From the NCBI GenBank assembly GCA_029240775.1, contig JARDZQ010000015.1:1-11888 (forward strand): a stretch of DNA of 11,888 nt. Reading direction: 5' to 3'. Below, in pieces: positions 1-5,218 of this stretch (position 1 is its first letter; each line of letters begins with the position of its first letter). Both the position numbers and the translations under genes were made by a program. The notes beneath the pieces were generated by a model. It had not been told where the DNA came from, made no database searches, and saw nothing but the letters and a program-made list of their open reading frames with translations. Source of the DNA: Rubrobacteraceae bacterium. Lineage in GTDB: Bacteria > Actinomycetota > Rubrobacteria > Rubrobacterales > Rubrobacteraceae.

Positions 1-447
1 GCTCAGGGAAGAGCGGAAGGGCGCGTGCGGGACCGGGTGCGAGACCGCGGGCAAGGGCACCCGCAGCGGGGGCGCCCGCAGCACGGAGGAGGCTCGGGAA
101 CGAGGCAAGGCACCTTCGACGTGGGTGAGATCGAGGGCTACGCGAACCGCCTGAAGGACCAGCTCGGTGGCCGCTCGGGAACGTTCGGCGGCTCGGAATT
201 GAGCGGGGCCGCGGCGGGACTCGCTGGGGCGGCCTCGGGGCTCGCGGGCGGCAGCCTGGCGAGCAGGCTAACTGGGGGTGCTACCCAGGGCTCGGAGGAG
301 GATTTCAGGAACGAGATCAGGGAGCGTCTGGACCTCATCGACGAGCGAGTGCAACGACTCGAGGACGAGATGGGCCGGCTACTCGAAGGAGCTGCCGGTG
401 ACCCCACCGAGCCCGCTAGCCCGACGGACCCCGAGCCCGGCCCCTAG
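1..447 (+). CDS. Gly/Ala-rich protein with C-terminal coiled coil, 5'-truncated
   Basis: I do not recognise this family. The frame is open from the first base of the window to the TAG at 445-447, so the gene probably begins upstream; an internal GTG at 25 is possible but has no convincing ribosome binding site. The visible 148 residues start with an Arg/Gly/Gln-rich stretch. A low-complexity Gly/Ala/Ser segment follows (about positions 190-290 of the DNA). Next is a charged heptad-like segment (RERLDLIDERVQRLEDEMG, about 319-376) that should form a short coiled coil, and then an acidic Pro-rich tail. There is no membrane segment or lipobox in the visible part. GC3 is high in this frame from about 100 onward, which supports coding. 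The gene converges on the next one with only 19 nt between them; a 10-bp palindrome (GCCGATCGGC, 447-456) sits there but lacks a T tract. Confidence 0.6.
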   Translation, partial: AQGRAEGRVRDRVRDRGQGHPQRGRPQHGGGSGTRQGTFDVGEIEGYANRLKDQLGGRSGTFGGSELSGAAAGLAGAASGLAGGSLASRLTGGATQGSEEDFRNEIRERLDLIDERVQRLEDEMGRLLEGAAGDPTEPASPTDPEPGP

Positions 448-466
448 CCGATCGGCGGCACCAAAC

Positions 467-928
467 TCAGCCCTCGTCGAGGGCGTCCTCGATCAGGTCC
501 TCCACAATGTCCGCCGCAAGTATGGTCTCCAGGCCGTCCAGGACATCGTCGGCGTCGATCACGTAGGTCTCGTACCCCTGGCTCTGCGCCCGGTGCCTGA
601 GTGCGTCCATCACGTTGAGGAGGCAAGCGGCCCCCCACCGCAGGTCTTCCTCGTCGAGCCGGGAGGTCGCCACGCTCACCACGGCGTCGACGCTGGCGGG
701 CTCCAGCTGGCCGGTCGCGGGATCCGTCAACAGAAACCCGTTGCCGACGAGGATGTCCTCTACCACCTGCCTGGCGTCGGGCATGGGAGGAACCCCTTCG
801 AGGGGCAGATAGGCGGCGGAGATCACCCTCAGCGCCTTTACCTGGTGGTTGCGGTCCCGCTGCGCGTAATCTCGTACGACCTCGAAGAGCTCGGGGAAGC
901 TACCTCCGTCCGTAGTAGGCTCCGTCAC
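467..928 (-). CDS. hypothetical acidic protein (153 aa)
   Basis: Unrecognised protein of 153 residues. It is soluble-looking, mostly helical in character and strongly acidic at the C terminus (ends VEDLIEDALDEG). There is no signal peptide, membrane segment or known catalytic motif. The start is a GTG at 928, chosen because GGGAGGG lies 6-7 nt upstream and because translation upstream of it is not protein-like. A -10-like TATACAT at 970-964 would give a leader of roughly 28 nt that includes this Shine-Dalgarno sequence, so the gene probably has its own promoter although the membrane-protein gene ends only 59 nt upstream in the same direction. Codon use is GC3-rich, as in the rest of the window. 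It is very likely a real gene; its function is unknown. Confidence 0.75.
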   Translation of the reverse strand: MTEPTTDGGSFPELFEVVRDYAQRDRNHQVKALRVISAAYLPLEGVPPMPDARQVVEDILVGNGFLLTDPATGQLEPASVDAVVSVATSRLDEEDLRWGAACLLNVMDALRHRAQSQGYETYVIDADDVLDGLETILAADIVEDLIEDALDEG

Positions 929-963
929 CGTCTACCCTCCCGTTCGCGGCTACTCGACGCGCA

Positions 964-970
964 ATGTATA
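964..970 (-). promoter_or_regulatory. putative -10 box for the 153-aa hypothetical gene
   Basis: TATACAT on the minus strand, in an otherwise GC-rich stretch, lies about 35 nt upstream of the GTG at 928 and 18 nt after the stop of the preceding gene. I see no good -35 hexamer at 16-18 bp. Assigned from the match to TANNNT and its position only. Confidence 0.4.
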
Positions 971-987
971 CCCGCGCATTACCGGGC

Positions 988-1472
988 CTACTCGTCCCGG
1001 CTATCTATGAGTCGGCCGAGCGTTCGCAGGTCCACGCCGTAGACGTCGTATCTCTCGCTGGGCTCCTTCGCGCGCTCGAAGCCCGGCAGGCTCTCCAGCA
1101 GGAGAGATAGATCCAGATGTCCCCGAAGGAGCTGGGGGCGTTGATGTGGCAGACGTAGACGAGCGCCGCCGCAAGGGCCGCGAAGGGCACCCCTAGGAGC
1201 GCAAAGACGCTCGTGCTGATAACGAATGCCGCGGGCGGCAGGACGGCCCCGGAGAGATACTCGCGCAAAGACCAGCGCGCCAGGAACAAGACGAAGGTGC
1301 TCGCCACCGTGACCCAGGGGAGGCCTGCGAAGGCCCCCCGCCAGGGGCCGACAGCCGCGAAGGCTGCGGCGCCCAGGAGGGCGACGCCGCCCTCGAACGG
1401 GCGGAAGTAGATCCTGGTCTTACCTGCCGAGCCATTCCCCCAAGTCAGGGAACGCTCCTTCTTCGTCTGCAC
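988..1472 (-). CDS. small membrane protein with apparent 3' frameshift
   Basis: Unrecognised integral membrane protein. From a GTG at 1472 the frame encodes a basic N terminus (VQTKKERS) and then hydrophobic segments at about residues 28-42, 50-66 and 78-110, ending in SSFGDIWIYLS near 1101. The same frame then turns into Arg/Ser/Cys-rich, out-of-frame-looking sequence up to a TAG at 1005. In another frame, from about 1100 down to a TAG at 988, the sequence reads LLESLPGFERAKEP, RYDVYGVDLRTLGRLIDSRDE, which looks like normal coding. Gaining one base in the CTCTCC run near 1100 would join the two into a protein of about 162 residues. This is either a real disruption or a sequencing error. The start follows a TACAAT box by 9 nt with no Shine-Dalgarno, so the mRNA may be leaderless; an ATG at 1535 is an alternative. 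Confidence 0.5.
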
Positions 1473-1481
1473 CGCCCGCCC

Positions 1482-1487
1482 ATTGTA
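1482..1487 (-). promoter_or_regulatory. putative -10 box (TACAAT) of the membrane-protein gene
   Basis: TACAAT on the minus strand ends 9 nt before the GTG at 1472, so transcription would start at or within a couple of bases of that codon. No -35 match is obvious at 17-18 bp. It resembles the arrangement seen at 6629-6664 and 10039-10044. Confidence 0.45.
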
Positions 1488-1560
1488 GCCGGAGAGAGCG
1501 AGAAGCTCGGCTCCGCGCCCGGACGTTTCGGGCATGGGCGACGGGGGAAGGCTCTGAGGA

Positions 1561-1590
1561 ATGGCTACCGTCGCGGAAAGGGGAGGATGA
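1561..1590 (+). other. 9-codon mini-ORF overlapping the lipoprotein start
   Basis: ATG at 1561 opens a reading frame MATVAERGG whose TGA (1588-1590) overlaps the lipoprotein's ATG (1587-1589) as ATGA. A GGGGGAAGG stretch lies about 9 nt before the mini-ORF ATG, a normal Shine-Dalgarno distance. The lipoprotein's own GGGGAGG directly abuts its ATG, which is too close to work normally. Translational coupling through the mini-ORF would explain this layout; that is inference. Confidence 0.35.
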
Positions 1591-1865
1591 AGAGAAGAAT
1601 CGCCGCGCTCCTGGTCGCCGCTCTCGTCTCGATATCGGGCGCAGCGGCGTGCTCGGGAGTCCAGGATCAGCTGGAGAAACGGGCACAGGAAGAGGTGGAT
1701 AAAGGCCGCCAGCGTATCGGAAAAGAGGTCCAGAAGGGTCAGAAGCAGGTAGAGGAGCAGATCGACAAAGAACGACGACAGGTCGAGAAGGAGGTGGAGA
1801 AAGGGCGGCAGCAGGTCGAAAAGAGGGTGCAAGAGGAGCAGCAGAGGGCCGGTGAAGGGCAGTGA
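1587..1865 (+). CDS. small lipoprotein with 11-residue coiled-coil repeats
   Basis: 92-residue predicted lipoprotein. The N terminus is a classical Sec signal (MKRR, then a hydrophobic core) ending in SGAAAC, so Cys22 would be the lipidated residue; Ala rather than Leu at -3 is a weaker lipobox. The mature part has almost no globular character. From about residue 28 to 88 it follows an 11-residue period, for example KGRQRIGKEVQ, KGQKQVEEQID, KERRQVEKEVE, KGRQQVEKRVQ, with hydrophobic residues at unit positions 6 and 10 and Lys/Glu/Gln/Arg elsewhere. Such hendecads form straight or slightly right-handed coiled coils or amphipathic helices, so it may be a membrane-anchored rod of about 60 residues. 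The ATG at 1587 directly follows GGGGAGG with no spacer. The next gene begins 68 nt downstream. I do not recognise a specific family. Confidence 0.8.
   Translation: MKRRIAALLVAALVSISGAAACSGVQDQLEKRAQEEVDKGRQRIGKEVQKGQKQVEEQIDKERRQVEKEVEKGRQQVEKRVQEEQQRAGEGQ
1701..1832 (+). repeat. four tandem 33-bp units coding hendecad repeats
   Basis: Residues 39-82 of the lipoprotein are four consecutive 11-residue units that begin KG, KG, KE, KG. Degenerate units precede (28-38) and follow (83 onward). The repeat is clearer in protein than in DNA, so it is old or selected rather than a recent expansion. Confidence 0.7.
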
Positions 1866-1933
1866 TCCCCATCGAGCCACGTGCGCCGGGACCCTTCGCC
1901 GTGAGGTCTGCAGGCAACGGAACGGAGGCAAGT

Positions 1934-2182
1934 GTGGCGATAGAGCTGTCGTTGTTCAACAACTCGGTTACGACCCTGGTCAACCACCTGACTAGCTACT
2001 ACGAGGATGACGCGGAGCTCGACATCTACGTAATCTGCGCAAGGGTCAAGGCCCCGGACATGCCAGGCGGCAGCGGGTTGAACTGGATCGTCGGCCCCAA
2101 CGGCCACGAGCACGCCCCCCGCTTGCTGCGCGGTGTCCTGGAGGCGCTGGAGAACGGCGACGGCAACGGACACGGCGGGTGA
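1934..2182 (+). CDS. hypothetical protein (82 aa)
   Basis: Unrecognised small soluble protein. The frame is open from a GTG at 1862, but I choose the GTG at 1934: GGAGG at 1924-1928 lies 5 nt before it, and the upstream part (Pro/Arg/Gly-rich) does not look like protein. From 1934 the product begins VAIELSLFNNSVTTLVNHLT, with a mixed alpha/beta pattern, and ends in a Gly/Asn/His-rich tail (ENGDGNGHGG). There is no signal peptide, membrane segment or catalytic motif that I can name. It lies 68 nt after the repeat lipoprotein on the same strand, so the two may be cotranscribed. It converges on the arylsulfotransferase gene with an 18-nt gap. Confidence 0.65.
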   Translation: MAIELSLFNNSVTTLVNHLTSYYEDDAELDIYVICARVKAPDMPGGSGLNWIVGPNGHEHAPRLLRGVLEALENGDGNGHGG

Positions 2183-2200
2183 GGCTCGCGGTGGAGCTGC

Positions 2201-3721
2201 CTACATCTTGACCGCCTTCGAGGCGCCGAGCACACCGCCCGAACCGTCTCTGGCCTGCACGCCGACGTACGACCCGGTGGTGCGCACCGTGACGGCGGTC
2301 TCGAAGCCCTCGCGGTCCGTGACGGGTCCGATGGGCTTGAGCCGGCCGGGGCCGGGACCGGCGAGCACCTGCCAGGAGGCGACCTCCGTAGCCCCGTTCC
2401 AGCTGGCATAAACCGTTACCTCGTCGGGGGCGGGTCCGGGCTCGGCGGCCACGGCGGGGTCGTCGTCCGGCTGTCCGCTCCACGGGAAGCGGAAGGCCCT
2501 GTAGGAGTTGACCTCGGGCGGGAAGCCGGCGCTGAAGAGAAGCTCGCCGTCTTCGCTAAACTCGGAGAAGAGGGGCAGGCTGCCCCAGCCGAGAAAAGCG
2601 TTGCCGTTGGGCAAGACCTGCATGCTGCCCATCACGGCGGCCACGCGTCCATCGGGCTCGCCGTACTCGCGCGCCAGGGTAGCCGTCATCTCGTCCTCGT
2701 CGAGATCGAAGACCAGACCATAAGACTTGTCGTCCTTCTGTACGCCGCCGTTGTCGAAGACCGTGATGGCGCCGCCGGGCTGGCGGCGGGCGTCGTGCTG
2801 GTAGCGCATCCAGGTGCCCGGACCCATCTCGAAGTCGCTCCGCTTACCGCCCAACCGCCAGAGGATCTCACCGGTCTGGCGGTCGATCTTGTAGATTGTG
2901 AAGGTCGTGCGGGCCGAGACGAGCAGGTTGTCGTCGGAGTCAACCTCTATGGAGTTGATGTGGAAGTAGTCGAAGTTCCCGCCCGCCTCCTCCGGCACTG
3001 GCCTGTAGGTCTCGTCGAGACCGACGTGGTCGAGGCTGTGCCACTCGAGGAGCACCTCGCCGGTCGCGATGTCTACCTCCTGCGCGATGCCGTCCAGGAC
3101 GATGCCGTCGTGCGGACCCCCGATAGAGGAGAGATCCCAGCGCACGGGGCTGTAGATCGTGATCAGGGCCGTGTCCTCACCTGTGATGAGGAACTCGTGG
3201 TGGTCACCCGCATATCCGTTCCCCGCGCGGACCCGGGCCACCTCGCGATAGGAGCTGTCCAGGATTACGTACTCCCCGCGGCCGTAGGTGGTGCCGACGC
3301 CCTCGTAGTAGGTGAGCACCGGCTCGCCCCGGTAGCGCTGCACCTTGAGGTCCATGGCCCTCGCGTCCTCTCCCCGCACGGACCGGAACCAGACTATCTG
3401 CCCGTCGTTGTCGACTATCATCGGGCCGTTCTGGACGGCACCTTCGTAGCCGGGCCCCGTCTTCGGGGCGGCGAAGACGTAGCCAGGAGCAGTGTCGCGC
3501 GCCCGTGTAGCCACCCCGACGCCCGGCGGGCTGAGATCCGGGCGCGAACGAAAGGCGAGCACGTCCTTCGGCCGCGGAGGGGTGCTACCCGCCTCCGACG
3601 AGCCGGGCGTCGCCGGCGTCTTCTCCGAGGCGCGCTCGACCGGTTCGCAGCCCAGAGCGTTTGTCACCGCGATCCACGCGGCGCCGGCGCTCACGGCCTT
3701 GAGAAACCCCCGCCGCGTCAT
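2201..3721 (-). CDS. arylsulfotransferase-family protein, Tat-exported lipoprotein
   Basis: 506-residue member of the bacterial arylsulfotransferase (ASST, Arylsulfotran_2-like) family. Characterised ASSTs move sulfate between phenolic compounds without PAPS, but the substrate here cannot be read from sequence. The N terminus MTRRGFLKAVSAGAAW is a twin-arginine signal, and ALGC at residues 22-25 is a possible lipobox (Cys25), implying export folded and anchoring outside the membrane. A Pro/Ser/Thr linker follows. The core (about 65-410) has beta-propeller-like blades with the family's conserved His patches: DHHE (173-176), FHINSIEV (253-260), ILWRLGG (286-292) and YQHDARR (307-313). The C terminus (about 432-506) is a small beta domain starting TVYASWNGATEVASW. 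The ATG at 3721 is preferred because the Tat motif follows directly; an in-frame GTG at 3763 would add 14 residues. GAGAGG abuts the ATG, so the ribosome site is weak. It lies 166 nt downstream of the PFK-like gene on the same strand. Confidence 0.85.
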   Translation of the reverse strand: MTRRGFLKAVSAGAAWIAVTNALGCEPVERASEKTPATPGSSEAGSTPPRPKDVLAFRSRPDLSPPGVGVATRARDTAPGYVFAAPKTGPGYEGAVQNGPMIVDNDGQIVWFRSVRGEDARAMDLKVQRYRGEPVLTYYEGVGTTYGRGEYVILDSSYREVARVRAGNGYAGDHHEFLITGEDTALITIYSPVRWDLSSIGGPHDGIVLDGIAQEVDIATGEVLLEWHSLDHVGLDETYRPVPEEAGGNFDYFHINSIEVDSDDNLLVSARTTFTIYKIDRQTGEILWRLGGKRSDFEMGPGTWMRYQHDARRQPGGAITVFDNGGVQKDDKSYGLVFDLDEDEMTATLAREYGEPDGRVAAVMGSMQVLPNGNAFLGWGSLPLFSEFSEDGELLFSAGFPPEVNSYRAFRFPWSGQPDDDPAVAAEPGPAPDEVTVYASWNGATEVASWQVLAGPGPGRLKPIGPVTDREGFETAVTVRTTGSYVGVQARDGSGGVLGASKAVKM

Positions 3722-3887
3722 CCTCTCGCTCAGATCGTTCTCTCTTCTCGTCGCCAATCGCACCTCGTCGTCAGGGCCTCGCAGGCCCGCGGTAGCTCGC
3801 CGTCTCCAAAGTCCATAACTGTACCCCAAAATCATCAGGGCTTGGTGGCAACAGGCGAGCTTTCGAGTTCGAGGCATCCTGAGTGCA

Positions 3888-4859
3888 TTACTTCTCCATC
3901 TCGGCGAGCACCTGGGCCAGCGTGTACATATCCGGGTCGAGGGGGCGCTCCTTGCCGACGACCTCGTCGAGCGGGACACGTCTCGTCTCCTCGCCGCTCA
4001 CGCCGACCATCGTACCGGCCTCGCCTTCGGCGAGCGCTTCGACCGCCGCGGAGCCGAGGCGGGCTGCCAGGATGCGGTCCGTCGAGGTGGGGTCTCCGCC
4101 GGACTGGATGTGCCCGACGGACGTGAGGTCTGCCTCGTAGGTCCCCTCCGCCTCGTTTATGTACTCTTGCAGCTCTTTGGCGGAGAGCTCGGCGCCTTCG
4201 GCGGCCACGATGACGAAGTGGGACTTGCCCCGCTCGTAGGCCACCTCGAGGAAACGCAGGATCTCCCCGGGCTCCGTCTCGAACTCCGGGATGAGGGCGA
4301 CCTCTGCACCGCCCGCGATCGCGCTCATCAGCGCCAGGTAGCCGGAGTCCCTGCCCATCACCTCGACTATGTGCGCCCTGTTGTGAGAGATGGCCGTGCC
4401 CCGGACCTGGTCTATGGCCCCCACCGCTGTATCTATGGCCGTGTCCACGCCGATGGAGAGCTCGGTGCCGGGGACGTCGTTGTCTATGGTGGCCGGTATC
4501 CCGACCGCCTCGACCCCGGCCTCGCCGAGCGCCTTCGCGCTGGTGAGGCTCCCCCCGCCGCCTATGACCACCAGCCCCCCGATGCCCTCCTCCTCCAACC
4601 GCTGTGCCGCCCGCTCCAGGCCCTCTTTCTCTCTCACCGCCTTGGAGCGTCCGCTCCCGAGGAAGGTCCCGCCCCGGTGCATGAGCCCACCCAGCCGGCT
4701 TCTGTCTATGGGGCTGAAACGTTCCTCCAGGATCCCACCGAAGCCATCCTCCACCCCGACGACCTCCCACCCCAGCGAGAAGGCCTTCTGCGCCACGGCA
4801 CGCACCGCCGCGTTCATGCCCGGGGCCACGCCCCCGGCTGTCAAGACCGCCAGCTTCAT
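3888..4859 (-). CDS. phosphofructokinase-family protein with divergent active site
   Basis: 323-residue protein, the usual length of a bacterial 6-phosphofructokinase (PfkA) subunit and similar over its whole length. PFK phosphorylates fructose 6-phosphate to the 1,6-bisphosphate in cytosolic glycolysis. Conserved: GGTFLGSGR (63-71, Arg equivalent to E. coli R72), TIDND (124-128, catalytic Asp126), VEVMGR (165-170), Glu221, GHIQ (249-252) and DRILAARLG. Compared from memory with E. coli PfkA, four usually conserved residues differ: the loop GGDAPG reads GGVAPG, GGDGS reads GGGGS (Mg/ATP Asp103 lost, now Gly102), and the F6P-binding Arg243 and Arg252 become Asp244 and Ser253. Gly103 keeps the ATP-type rather than PPi-type residue. 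Start ATG 4859 has GGAGGT 8 nt upstream. It may be an active PFK subfamily, an enzyme for another sugar phosphate, or a regulatory paralogue. Confidence 0.85.
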   Translation of the reverse strand: MKLAVLTAGGVAPGMNAAVRAVAQKAFSLGWEVVGVEDGFGGILEERFSPIDRSRLGGLMHRGGTFLGSGRSKAVREKEGLERAAQRLEEEGIGGLVVIGGGGSLTSAKALGEAGVEAVGIPATIDNDVPGTELSIGVDTAIDTAVGAIDQVRGTAISHNRAHIVEVMGRDSGYLALMSAIAGGAEVALIPEFETEPGEILRFLEVAYERGKSHFVIVAAEGAELSAKELQEYINEAEGTYEADLTSVGHIQSGGDPTSTDRILAARLGSAAVEALAEGEAGTMVGVSGEETRRVPLDEVVGKERPLDPDMYTLAQVLAEMEK

Positions 4860-4937
4860 GCAGCTCTACCTCCGACTCGGTCCACGAAACGTATGATGCC
4901 CTTTGCGACACGCCGGCGCTCCGGCGGGGTGAGCGAG

Positions 4938-5155
4938 ATGCACGGCGGTCCGGGCGAGGACACCCTCAACCGCAACACAGACGATATCTACGGCCGCAGC
5001 GGCGATGGTTTTATCGATTCCGTGGATGGCCGCGAAGACTTCTTGTACTGCGGCTGCCTGGAGAGCCCCCAATGCTGGCGGGTTCGACACGGATACCGCG
5101 CTCATCGACTCTAATCACCGTGGAGTGTGAGACCGAGGTCGTTTCCAGCCCCTAG
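4938..5155 (+). pseudogene. remnant of RTX-like Ca-binding repeat protein, frameshifted
   Basis: Three pieces in successive frames resemble the acidic Gly/Asp repeats and C-terminal Cys-Gly motif of hemolysin-type calcium-binding proteins. From an ATG at 4938, frame 3 reads GGPGEDTL, then DDIYGRSGDGFIDSVDG, then REDFLYCG. Frame 1 (from about 5077) reads GGFDTDTALIDS. Frame 2 (5114-5155) reads ITVECETEVVSSP and a TAG. In intact relatives these elements follow each other in one frame (repeat, DG.RD...CG, G.D.....D, .CE.V), so at least two frameshifts have broken the gene. No signal peptide or long repeat array remains upstream; the sequence runs straight into the PFK start. An intrinsic terminator at 5182-5210 still follows, fitting an original 3' end. 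Other readings of this stretch, including an antisense 79-codon frame, fit less well. Confidence 0.55.
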
Positions 5156-5181
5156 GCGGGCCGGCAGAAGAAGGGGCAGGA

Positions 5182-5210
5182 GCGGGGTCCCGAAGAACTC
5201 CGCACTTTTT
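5182..5210 (+). terminator. intrinsic terminator, plus strand
   Basis: A 7-bp stem GCGGGGT (5182-5188) / ACTCCGC (5197-5203), with one G-T wobble, has an 8-nt loop and is followed by ACTTTTT (5204-5210). The T tract is on the plus strand only. The only plus-strand candidate upstream is the RTX-like remnant, whose last frame ends at 5155. Confidence 0.6.
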
Positions 5211-5218
5211 GTCGTCGT

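Noticed and set aside
447..456. Palindrome GCCGATCGGC between the first two genes
   Set aside because: It is only 10 bp with no loop and no T tract, so a terminator or operator call is not supported.
1473..1931. Minus-strand frame continuing upstream of the membrane protein (LLLLHPLFDLLPPFLHLLLD)
   Set aside because: This Leu/Phe-rich sequence is the antisense image of the Lys/Glu/Gln-rich hendecad repeats of the lipoprotein, not a real membrane domain.
3730..3823. TACAGT box and a 28-codon leader frame (from ATG 3816) before the arylsulfotransferase
   Set aside because: The ATG lies 1 nt after the box and so upstream of any +1 it would set; there is no -35 and no ribosome site.
3722..3979. 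N-terminal extension of the arylsulfotransferase by 86 residues
   Set aside because: The added part is Arg/Ser/Cys-rich without conservation cues and would bury the Tat signal, which belongs at the N terminus.
4866..5105. 79-codon minus-strand frame (MSAVSVSNPPALGALQ...) ending in the PFK ribosome site
   Set aside because: It has no ribosome site, its third-position GC is lower than that of the neighbours, and it lies antisense to the RTX-like remnant, which gives a more specific explanation of the same bases.
4110..5114. Long plus-strand frame over the PFK gene and beyond
   Set aside because: Most of it is the antisense shadow of the PFK-like gene. Only its last 59 codons carry the RTX-like motifs, and these are reported separately.
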